From NCBI GenBank assembly GCA_021737445.1, contig JAIPDY010000233.1, positions 1 through 9,093 on the forward strand: a DNA stretch of 9,093 nt, in the 5' to 3' direction. This document shows, in pieces, positions 1-6,780 of this stretch. The stretch comes from Desulfotignum sp. (GTDB taxonomy: Bacteria; Desulfobacterota; Desulfobacteria; Desulfobacterales; Desulfobacteraceae). Under the pieces are notes generated by a model that saw only the letters and a list, made by a program, of their open reading frames with translations, was not told where the DNA came from and made no database searches. Within the stretch, counting starts at the first letter, position 1. Each line of letters begins with the position of its first letter. Made by a program: the position numbers and the translations under genes.

Positions 1-1634
1 GCGGTCAGGGTCACCCTAGCTCCCTGACCCGGTGCGGATGCAATCTTCATCCGGCCGCCAATATCTTTCAACCGTTCCTGGATACTGAACAGTCCCAGAG
101 AAGTGGTATTCTCCTGTGTTTCCATAAATGTATCCGGATCAAAGCCATTGCCGTTGTCTGACACCGTGATTTTTATCTTATGATCGTTTGTCCGTTCCAT
201 GGACAAACTGGCCTGTTTTTCTCCTGAATGTTTGACCACATTGAACAGCAGTTCTTTTGTGCACTGGAAAAGCAGAAAACAGGTGTTTTCAGCAACCGGA
301 TCGATGGTGTCGTCTATCCGGCATTTCAGGGTAAAATCAAACTTTTTTTTCATATAGGTGACCAGCCAGTTTGCGCCCCCGGTCAGGCCGTCGTTCAATA
401 TGGCGGAAGGAGAAAGATCTACGGTAAGAGACCGCAGTTCCGCCAGGAGTTCTTCCAGGACCCCTTCAATTTTATGGGCGGTGTTATGGATTGCGTCAAG
501 ATCGTTTTTGCGGTGAATATCCCACAAGTGCATGCGTGCGCCCACAACCAGCGGCTGAATATGGTCATGGAGAACAGCGGCCAGGCGGGTGCGTTCCTTT
601 TGTTCCACCTGGCTGAGTTTGTTGGCCAGTTCCCGCATCCGGTCCGTCTGGGTCTGGATTTTAGCTGTGCGGTCCCGGACGTGTTGTTCCAGCAGGTCAT
701 TGATTTTTTCTATGTCATGTTCATGCTGTTTCTGTGCTGAAATATCTTTTGCAATACCGATCATGCACAAGGATAAATCTGAATCGTTCCGGTAAAATCT
801 GCCGGTGATCTCTACCCAGGACACTGTGTTTTTGTCCGGGCGGTGTATGCGGCAGGCAGACGTAAAGCTGTTTCCCGGCTGCTGTGCCTTTGAAAATGCC
901 TGGGCAAAAGCGGTTTTGTCCCTGAAATCCACTGCCTGTTCCAGAAAATCCGAATATGGCAGAGGCGGCAGTTTTCGGGACCGTCCAAAGATCCGGTACA
1001 TCTGGTCATTTTCCCAGAACGTCGTATCTTTGGTAAGATTCCACTCAAAGACGCCGATGTCCAGGGAATCTGCAGCCATGCGCAGCCGCTGGTCACTTTT
1101 CCAGGTACTGGCTTCAGCCTGGCGCATCGGCGTAAGATCCAGGGCGATGATCACATGGAGCCCGTCAGGGGATGGGATCCCGGAGGCAGCCCCCAGGACC
1201 GGGGTCCGTCTCCCGTCAGGACGCAGGAACCTCCATTCCCGGACCGATACCACTTCCTGGCTTGACAGACCTTCCGCCCATGTCCCTGCTTCAGGCCGGT
1301 TTTCAGGGGCCAGGCATGTCTCCCAGCTGATGCGCCCTGCCAACAGATCCGCACGGCTGTATCCGGTCATGCGCAGCATCTCGTCGTTAATATAGGTGAT
1401 ATTGCCGCTGCTGTCACCAAATCCGATGCCGATCAGGTTGGCATCGGCCAGTGCCCGGAAATTACGCTCGTTTTCCCGAAGCATGTCAATGGTTTGCTTC
1501 AGGGACAGCAGGTGCATGTGCCGGTCATCACCCACAACGGCATCAACCTGGCCCTGTTGAATGGCTGTCAGAATGTCCCGGGCCCGGGCCAGTTGATTTT
1601 CAAGATCCTGGTATGCGGGTTTTTCCGGTTTCAT
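1..1634 (-). CDS. PAS-PAS sensor histidine kinase, NarL/DegS (HisKA_3) type, 3' end outside window
   Basis: Cytoplasmic sensor kinase that should autophosphorylate on a histidine and pass the phosphate to a NarL-type regulator. The frame is open from ATG at 1634 to the window edge, giving 544 visible residues. Visible order: an N-terminal helical stretch (about 1-55), PAS 1 (about 57-170, with the MTGYSRADLLAG segment), PAS 2 (about 183-300), a probable coiled coil (300-350), the dimerisation/phosphoacceptor box ERTRLAAVLHDHIQPLVV with His356, then a HATPase_c domain with N box ELLFNVVKHS (Asn465), G1 DNGNGFD (493-499) and G2 LGLFSIQERL. Only the last strand of the ATPase domain, and anything after it, is missing. 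No membrane segment is seen, so the signal is probably internal. The ATG overlaps the kaiB stop as ATGA and has no strong Shine-Dalgarno sequence, which suggests coupled translation after kaiB. It lacks the KaiB-like sensor domain of SasA. What the PAS domains bind cannot be told; no LOV-type cysteine motif was recognised. Confidence 0.93.
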   Translation of the reverse strand, partial: MKPEKPAYQDLENQLARARDILTAIQQGQVDAVVGDDRHMHLLSLKQTIDMLRENERNFRALADANLIGIGFGDSSGNITYINDEMLRMTGYSRADLLAGRISWETCLAPENRPEAGTWAEGLSSQEVVSVREWRFLRPDGRRTPVLGAASGIPSPDGLHVIIALDLTPMRQAEASTWKSDQRLRMAADSLDIGVFEWNLTKDTTFWENDQMYRIFGRSRKLPPLPYSDFLEQAVDFRDKTAFAQAFSKAQQPGNSFTSACRIHRPDKNTVSWVEITGRFYRNDSDLSLCMIGIAKDISAQKQHEHDIEKINDLLEQHVRDRTAKIQTQTDRMRELANKLSQVEQKERTRLAAVLHDHIQPLVVGARMHLWDIHRKNDLDAIHNTAHKIEGVLEELLAELRSLTVDLSPSAILNDGLTGGANWLVTYMKKKFDFTLKCRIDDTIDPVAENTCFLLFQCTKELLFNVVKHSGEKQASLSMERTNDHKIKITVSDNGNGFDPDTFMETQENTTSLGLFSIQERLKDIGGRMKIASAPGQGARVTLT

Positions 1635-1918
1635 CGTATACCTAAGGCCGTAAGGATCTGACGTTCATTTTTCAGGCTGCCGATGATGAGCTCCCGGCAG
1701 GGGGTGTCAATGACCAGGGTCGGTGCCAGCAGGATGTTTTCTTCCATGGCTGCGGCATGATTTTCGAACACATCGATAATTTCCAGGGTGTGGTTGTCTT
1801 TTAAATGGGTGCGGCATATGTTTGTGATGTTGTTGAGGGCCATGACGGAATTGCGTTCTGTGCCTGCAACAAACAACCGCATCCTGTATTCAGGAAAACC
1901 GGCAGGTGTGCCCATCAT
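1631..1918 (-). CDS. kaiB: KaiB-like protein, 95 residues
   Basis: Small KaiB-family protein, expected to bind the KaiC ring and to influence the downstream kinase. Family marks: the first strand MRLFVAGTERNSVMAL, which aligns with LYVAG-x-SxxAL of KaiB; the IIDVFEN segment (family VIDV/VIDL); the LLAPTLVIDTP segment (family LATPTLVKxLPPP); and the end IIGSLKNERQILTALG (family IIGDLSDxEKVLxGL). Length is near the usual 90-105. Divergent points: the conserved PPP becomes TPC and the GDLSD motif becomes GSLKN, both in the part that changes fold in cyanobacterial KaiB. The Shine-Dalgarno AAGGAGG (1922-1928) is only 3 bases from the first ATG and 6 bases from a second ATG at 1915, so a 94-residue form starting there is equally likely. 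It overlaps kaiC upstream and the kinase downstream by ATGA. A free-standing SasA-type sensor domain is the alternative reading. Confidence 0.9.
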   Translation of the reverse strand: MMGTPAGFPEYRMRLFVAGTERNSVMALNNITNICRTHLKDNHTLEIIDVFENHAAAMEENILLAPTLVIDTPCRELIIGSLKNERQILTALGIR

Positions 1919-3369
1919 CTGCCTCCTTGTGCCGTGATTTTCTGCAAAAACACAATCCCGTTATCTGAAATGTGAAAATTTTCATGCTTTCTGGAGTGAT
2001 GGGTGCCCCTGGATTTTATCACCGTCATCTCCCGGTGGATGGCATCGCCGGTGTCGATGAAGTTCAGGGCGATCAGGGTGTCGCAAATGGAAGATATGGC
2101 AGCGGTTGCGGCAAATGGTGACTCCGGCAACGTCTGGTCGGTCATCAGGCAGGTGATCTGTTTCATTTTGCAGGTATAAATGAGCCGGACCAGAAAATCA
2201 AAGGCAGCGGTGTCACTGCCCATGCGCCGGCATGCGGAGATGCTGTCGATGACCAGGTGGTCGGGTTTGAACAGGGCGATTTTCTGCAGCAGGGAAAAAA
2301 GATGTTCTTCAGGCCCCAGGGCTTCGGGCAGGGCAATGTGAAACTGCAGTCTGTCTGATCCGGATGCGGTCTGCAGATCAATACCCGGGGAGATCATGCT
2401 GTCGATGATGGAAAGGGATGCTTCTTCAAAGCTGACAAACAACACTTTTTGCCCGGCATCGCAGCAGCAGGCAGCAAAACTGGCGGGAAGGGTGGTTTTT
2501 CCGGTGCCGCTGTCCCCTGATATCACAATGGCGGCCCCGTGCCGGTATCCACCGCCCAATGCCGCATCCAGCCCGGATATGCCCGTGGAAAAAAAGGGCC
2601 CCGGCGGAGGATAGGCGGCCAGCTCGATGCTGGTGACGGGCAGCACATTGATGCCCTGGCTGGTGATCACATAGGGATGTTCATTGGGGATGAAACCGGA
2701 TCCGCGGTATTTGACGACCCGGATCCGCCGGGTGGCCACCTGTTTCAGGATCCGCAGGTCAAGGAAAATGACACAGTCCGCCATATAATCTGCAATATCA
2801 AAACCTGTGTTCTGTTTTGGCGGGGGAAACACTTTGGTGGTCAGAATGCAGGTGAACCCCTGGTCTTTCAGCCAGGTGTCAAGCCGGTACAGCTGGTCTT
2901 CTTTTTGCTCGGTGTCATGGAAAACCCGCAGCAGGACATCCAGGGCATCGATCATGATGATCCGGGCCTGGAGTTGCCGGGCCTGGCCCTGGATGATGCC
3001 AAGCAGGGCATCGATGTTGAATTCGCCGTTTTTCACCTGGGTGTGATCCACCCCTGCATGCCAGACAAAAAAGTGTCCGGTTTGTTCCAGTGCCGTGATA
3101 TCCATTCCCACGGTCAGGGCATTCTGTCTCACCGCTGCCGCTCTTTCTTCAAAAGAGACAAACAGCACCGCATCACCTTTAACTGCCGATTGATATAAAA
3201 ACTGCAGTCCGATCAGGGTCTTGCCGGTGCCGGCTTCTCCTTTGATGAGTGTGGTGCGGTTTTCTGGAAAACCGCCGTGAAAAATGCTGTCAAGCCCCTC
3301 ATTGCCTGTGGATATCTTGGCAATGGTTTCTGTGTCTGCAAAAATATTGTCTGAATGATCACTGATGAT
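1915..3369 (-). CDS. kaiC: KaiC, double-domain RecA-like ATPase/autokinase with non-canonical start
   Basis: Hexameric clock-type ATPase with CI and CII lobes. Numbering from the ATC at 3369 (484 residues): CI has Walker A GEAGTGKT (44-51), the catalytic pair in VSFEE (Glu74, Glu75), Walker B IIMIDALD (about 137-144) and the KYRGS motif that acts across the subunit interface. CII has Walker A GDSGTGKT (285-292), VSFEE (315-316), Walker B HLVIDS (371-376) and the KSRG motif. AAISSICDTL places Ser426-Ser427 at the phosphosites Ser431-Thr432 of Synechococcus KaiC. The protein stops soon after HISDNG, so the A-loop and KaiA-binding tail are absent, and no kaiA is seen. The frame contains no ATG, GTG or TTG from its upstream stop (3406-3408) to GTG 3168, which lies past Walker A and cannot be the start. 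Shine-Dalgarno GGGAGG stands 6 bases before ATC 3369, which puts IAK at residues 16-18, as in cyanobacterial KaiC (about 18-20). The family is certain; the start is inferred and may reflect a mutation or base error. Confidence 0.9.
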   Translation of the reverse strand: MISDHSDNIFADTETIAKISTGNEGLDSIFHGGFPENRTTLIKGEAGTGKTLIGLQFLYQSAVKGDAVLFVSFEERAAAVRQNALTVGMDITALEQTGHFFVWHAGVDHTQVKNGEFNIDALLGIIQGQARQLQARIIMIDALDVLLRVFHDTEQKEDQLYRLDTWLKDQGFTCILTTKVFPPPKQNTGFDIADYMADCVIFLDLRILKQVATRRIRVVKYRGSGFIPNEHPYVITSQGINVLPVTSIELAAYPPPGPFFSTGISGLDAALGGGYRHGAAIVISGDSGTGKTTLPASFAACCCDAGQKVLFVSFEEASLSIIDSMISPGIDLQTASGSDRLQFHIALPEALGPEEHLFSLLQKIALFKPDHLVIDSISACRRMGSDTAAFDFLVRLIYTCKMKQITCLMTDQTLPESPFAATAAISSICDTLIALNFIDTGDAIHREMTVIKSRGTHHSRKHENFHISDNGIVFLQKITAQGGR

Positions 3370-3479
3370 GGGTTTCCTCCCTGAAAAAATTGAGATGCCG
3401 ATAAGTTAGATCCCTAACAGAATTTGACCGCAAATGCAACTATTTGCAATCAGGGTCTTGTATGACGGGCATCTCAGGG
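3370..3479 (-). promoter_or_regulatory. Structured leader/attenuator candidate between the six-BON gene and kaiC
   Basis: Read on the minus strand, TGAGATGCC (3476-3468) pairs perfectly with GGCATCTCA (3399-3391). Inside lie two more hairpins. One is GACC (3457-3454) with GGTC (3429-3426), enclosing GCAAAT/ATTTGC (3447-3442 with 3435-3430, loop AGTTGC). The other is GTTAG/CTAAC (3418-3414 with 3409-3405, loop GGAT). The closing stem is followed directly by ATTTTTT and then the kaiC Shine-Dalgarno sequence. Two CCCTG copies (3479-3475 and 3455-3451) could also pair with CAGGG (3383-3379), which overlaps the Shine-Dalgarno site. The 5' arm begins 3 bases after the BON stop codon. The complementarity is seen directly; a role as terminator, attenuator or ligand-sensing leader is inference. 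It matches no riboswitch class that I recognise. Confidence 0.45.
3376..3381 (-). promoter_or_regulatory. Shine-Dalgarno sequence of kaiC, fixing an ATC start
   Basis: On the minus strand GGGAGG is followed by AAACCC and then ATC ATC. The spacing of 6 bases is ideal for the first ATC (3369-3367). No standard start codon in the KaiC frame lies near it, so this site is the main evidence for where translation begins. Confidence 0.7.
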
Positions 3480-5042
3480 TCAGTTTTTTTTCGGGGGCAG
3501 CAGCGGAGAAATGGCCAGCAGGTTGTTGACTGATTCTGCACCGCCTTCCCGGGCGTTTTCGATTGCCGCATCATGTTCCAGCCTTGAATGCACGGTGCCG
3601 GTGAGCGTGGCCTGCCCGCCCTCCACGCGGACATCCACCTTTTCTTCATCCACGAACGGGCTCCATTGGAGTTCCTCTCTGATGTTTTCCAGAATCTCCC
3701 GGTCGGTGTTTTGTGATGACGGTGCCGTAAAATTATACCATTCATACGCCTCGCCGGGAAAACTGTCCTGGTGCGTGTAGGGGCTGTAGTGGTAGGGCGC
3801 CCAGTTTCTGGCAACGGCAATATGGTTGTTCACAAAATATATGCCGGAAATGGTGGATGCCAGGTTTTCTGCCCGCATTTTTTCAAAATTGGTGTTCACT
3901 TTTCCATAGAGCTCTGCCACTCCGGAGCGGACATTCACCTGTATCTCATAAACATCGAGATATGCATCCCGGTCCAGGGCATCTTCTATGTTTTGGGCAA
4001 GCTCGGTATCATTTATGGTCACCGGCAGCGGGGCAACTTTCAGATGGTTTCTGACCCGTAACACCCCTACCGTATTTCCGGCATCCTGTGCTGCCGCCCG
4101 CCGGGCCTGGAGATAATCCACCGGTCCCTTCAAGGTCACCGTCCCCGCCTGGACCATTACCTGCACATCTGCATCGGCGGAAATGCGGGGATCTTTTGCC
4201 AGTGCCAGCATGACGGCCTCTTTGATTTCCCCGTCCGATCTGGGAACATATTTGCCGCCCCGAAGATCGGTATCACGGGCCCAGCGTGCCACAGTAAGCG
4301 CTGAGGCATCCACCTCTGTTACCCCTGAAACCCAGCTGTCCGAGATTGCCCGGGTTTTTTCCGCGGCACCGCCGATGGTGCCTGTCAAGTTGACCTTGCC
4401 GTTTTTTACCGTCACCTCTACCAGTTGGTGATCCACCAGCGCATCCCACAGCAGTCCCTGTTCAATGTCCGCCAGTATCTGGCTGTCGGACCGCTGTGCC
4501 GGATAAGAGATGGTGATCTTGTTTTCAATGGACCGGATGCCGCCCACCCCTTTGGCCACGGTTTCCGCCAGTTGTTTTTCTTTGTAGGAACCCACCGTGC
4601 CCGCGAGGATCGCTTTTTTGTCCTCTACTGTCACGGTAATGTCATATTCATTGGTGGCCGGATTCATCTTTAAGGAGTCAATGATGTCTTTTTGCAGACG
4701 ATAATCACTTTTGTCCTGAAAAGCAGACACTTGGATCAGGTTGATCACCGATCGCACCCCTTTGACGGTTTCCGTAATTTCCAGGGCCCGGTCCTTTGCC
4801 AAAAGATTGCTGACCGTTCCCCTCAAAGAAACCACCCCGCTGGAACATTCAGGGGTGATCCGATAGGCCGGGACGGCCTGGTCTTTCAACAACTGCCTTT
4901 CTACGGCATTCTCAATGCCTGCATCTGTCAGATTTACATCGGCCAGTCCAAAGCCGGGAAAAGTCATTGTCAGCATCAAGACAGCAACCATGATCCAGGT
5001 GTTTTTATGGGCACATTGATTTTTTTTTGTAAACCGTGTCAT
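3480..5042 (-). CDS. Exported protein with six BON domains (OsmY-like)
   Basis: Predicted periplasmic protein made almost entirely of BON domains, modules thought to contact phospholipid or envelope surfaces; OsmY, with two, is the known osmotic-stress example. The 520-residue product begins with a basic N-terminus, a hydrophobic core (WIMVAVLMLTMTFPGFG) and a likely signal-peptidase site after GLA (about residue 34). BON units lie at about 38-108, 112-181, 185-253, 270-337, 344-411 and 446-513. Each carries the hallmark strand pair around a G-T/K-V turn, such as GVVSLRGTVSN, KAILAGTVGS, KVNLTGTIGG, TVTLKGPVD and QATLTGTVHS. A linker rich in Tyr, Trp, Pro and His (412-440) separates units 5 and 6. 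ATG 5042 is preferred because it has a strong ribosome site and gives a clean signal peptide. An upstream ATG at 5084, overlapping the otsA stop as ATGA, would add 14 residues in front of the signal. It lies 38 bases after otsA, probably in the same transcript. Its precise function is unknown. Confidence 0.9.
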   Translation of the reverse strand: MTRFTKKNQCAHKNTWIMVAVLMLTMTFPGFGLADVNLTDAGIENAVERQLLKDQAVPAYRITPECSSGVVSLRGTVSNLLAKDRALEITETVKGVRSVINLIQVSAFQDKSDYRLQKDIIDSLKMNPATNEYDITVTVEDKKAILAGTVGSYKEKQLAETVAKGVGGIRSIENKITISYPAQRSDSQILADIEQGLLWDALVDHQLVEVTVKNGKVNLTGTIGGAAEKTRAISDSWVSGVTEVDASALTVARWARDTDLRGGKYVPRSDGEIKEAVMLALAKDPRISADADVQVMVQAGTVTLKGPVDYLQARRAAAQDAGNTVGVLRVRNHLKVAPLPVTINDTELAQNIEDALDRDAYLDVYEIQVNVRSGVAELYGKVNTNFEKMRAENLASTISGIYFVNNHIAVARNWAPYHYSPYTHQDSFPGEAYEWYNFTAPSSQNTDREILENIREELQWSPFVDEEKVDVRVEGGQATLTGTVHSRLEHDAAIENAREGGAESVNNLLAISPLLPPKKN

Positions 5043-5047
5043 TACAA

Positions 5048-5054
5048 CCTCCTT
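5048..5054 (-). promoter_or_regulatory. Ribosome binding site choosing the start of the six-BON protein
   Basis: AAGGAGG on the minus strand, 5 bases before ATG 5042. The competing ATG at 5084 has no Shine-Dalgarno sequence in front of it. Confidence 0.75.
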
Positions 5055-5080
5055 GGCTTGGCATCGTTGAAACCATTGAT

Positions 5081-6592
5081 TCATGAAATTTTCTGGGTGG
5101 GAATATAGTCCTCCAATGGACCCAGAGTGTCCAGGTCATGGGAGAAAACCGCTTTTAAAAATGTATCCACCCACCAGTAGATATCTGTTTTTTTTACTAT
5201 TTTGCGCAATGCCCGCATGCGTTTTTTGCGTTCATCAAGTCCCATGTGGCAGGCCCGGTTAATGGCATCGGCGATTCCCTCGATATCGTGGGGATTGACC
5301 AGAAGGGCATGTTTGTATAATTGGCTGGATGCACCGGCAAACTCACTTAATATCAGCACCCCGTCTAAATGGATATTGGAGGCACAATATTCTTTGGCCA
5401 CCAGATTCATGCCGTCTTTGAGCGGGGTCACCAGGGCAATATCCGCCGCCCGGTATAAAGCGGTCAGTTCGGTTCTGTCAACGCCTTGATACAGATAGTG
5501 GATGGGCACCCATCCGGGCCGGGTGAATGTGCCGTTAATTTCACTGATCAACTGCTCAATCTCATGTTTGAGATTTTCATATTCCGGGATGCGCTGCCGA
5601 CTGGGGACCACAATCTGAACCATGCTGATCTTTTTTTCCAGCTCCGGATACCGCTGCAAAGCATTGCGAAACGCCAGCAGTCTTTCTGGGATGCCTTTGC
5701 TGTAATCCAGGCGGTCCACCCCGAGAATCAGGTGATCTGACGTAAATACAGCGCGGATTTCCTCCATTCTTTTTTCCACGGCCCGGGTGCCGGCTTTTTT
5801 TGCAAATTCATTGTAATCAATACTGATGGGGAAATTGCCCACCCGGACCATGCGGCCGTTGACCTCTGTGCTAAGCACCTGTCCTCTTCCCTTTATTCTG
5901 ATATGCGTGAGCATGGCATGCACGCATTGAACAAAATTGCGCCGGTCTCTTTGGGTCTGAAAACCGATCATGTCATAGCACAAAAGGGACTCAAGAATCT
6001 GAAACCGCCAGGGCAGCTTGAGAAAAAGATCCAGCGGCGGAAACGGAATGTGAAGAAAATATCCGATTTTTGCGGTGGCGTGTAATTTTCGCAAGGCCTG
6101 GCCCACCCCCATTAAATGGTAATCATGCACCCAGATGTGATCATCCTGGCTGTTGATGTTTTGGGCGATGGTCCGGGCAAATATTTCATTGACTTTCTGG
6201 TAGGCGTTCCAATAGTCAGGCGAAAAATCACACCGGGTCTGCAGGTCATGAAACAAGGGCCACAGCACCTGATTTGAAAACCCGAAATAATACGCATTGA
6301 CCAGGTTTTCAGGCAGGAAAACCGGTTCAAAGGTATAGCCGAAATCTCCGGCCGCCCGGGTAAACACGGATTCCAGCGCTTTTTTGTCATGGGCCCGGGA
6401 GGTGCCCGGCCACCCGATCCATAAGCCTCCACGGTTACGCAACACCGGTGCCAGTGCCGTTATCAGGCCGCCGGATCCCTGTTCTGCCTGCCACTGGTCT
6501 TTATCATCTTTGGACAGGACAATGGGCAGGCGGTTGGATACGATGATCAACCGGTTTTTTTGATAATTTTTTGTTTTATTGGTGATATGCAT
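5081..6592 (-). CDS. otsA: Trehalose-6-phosphate synthase (GT20)
   Basis: Cytoplasmic glycosyltransferase that joins glucose from UDP-glucose (or a related donor) to glucose-6-phosphate, giving trehalose-6-phosphate, a precursor of the osmoprotectant trehalose. The 503 residues cover the full family length. Visible landmarks: SNRLPIVL (19-26), GSGGLITAL (39-47) with the donor-loop glycines, GGLWIGWPG (55-63), NAYYFGFSNQVLWPLFH (acceptor site), WVHDYHLM (154-161, catalytic-site Asp157), FLHIPFPP, VDRLDYSKGIPERLLAF with Arg294 and Lys299 matching Arg262/Lys267 of the E. coli enzyme, DGMNLVAKEY (393-402) and GVLILSEFAGASSQL. All key residues are present. ATG 6592 has AAGGG just upstream; a TTG at 6631 in the same frame has no ribosome site. 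No trehalose-phosphatase domain is fused to it and no otsB is seen here, so the second step must be encoded elsewhere. The six-BON gene follows 38 bases later. Confidence 0.97.
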   Translation of the reverse strand: MHITNKTKNYQKNRLIIVSNRLPIVLSKDDKDQWQAEQGSGGLITALAPVLRNRGGLWIGWPGTSRAHDKKALESVFTRAAGDFGYTFEPVFLPENLVNAYYFGFSNQVLWPLFHDLQTRCDFSPDYWNAYQKVNEIFARTIAQNINSQDDHIWVHDYHLMGVGQALRKLHATAKIGYFLHIPFPPLDLFLKLPWRFQILESLLCYDMIGFQTQRDRRNFVQCVHAMLTHIRIKGRGQVLSTEVNGRMVRVGNFPISIDYNEFAKKAGTRAVEKRMEEIRAVFTSDHLILGVDRLDYSKGIPERLLAFRNALQRYPELEKKISMVQIVVPSRQRIPEYENLKHEIEQLISEINGTFTRPGWVPIHYLYQGVDRTELTALYRAADIALVTPLKDGMNLVAKEYCASNIHLDGVLILSEFAGASSQLYKHALLVNPHDIEGIADAINRACHMGLDERKKRMRALRKIVKKTDIYWWVDTFLKAVFSHDLDTLGPLEDYIPTQKIS

Positions 6593-6780
6593 GTTACCCT
6601 TTCTATAATATGAGAACCTGTATTCAACCAAGTGCTTACACCCACTCGAGGATATAAGAAGATACCAGGATCCCCTTTAGACGGAAATAAAGGATTTCCC
6701 CCATTTTCAGCCGTTCAAAGCTGTAGAAAAGGCTGTTTGATGTGTGTGTTTGCGCCGGTTGGAGATCCAGGGGCCGGGAC

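Noticed and set aside
228..1395. Open frames of 170 and 196 residues on the plus strand
   Set aside because: They lie opposite the histidine kinase, whose frame on the minus strand has PAS and HATPase motifs throughout.
2539..3198. A 219-residue open frame on the plus strand
   Set aside because: It lies wholly opposite kaiC, has no recognisable domain, and its composition is that of a frame shadow of a GC-rich gene.
5043..5084. A longer start for the six-BON protein at ATG 5084, overlapping the otsA stop
   Set aside because: It has no ribosome site and would put 14 extra residues before an already complete signal peptide. It is kept only as an alternative.
6593..6780. Gap between the response regulator and otsA, checked for terminator, promoter or small gene
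   Set aside because: A weak stem CAGCC/GGCTG has no T run after it, and a TATTAT box near 6607 would start transcription in the ribosome site. Nothing is convincing.
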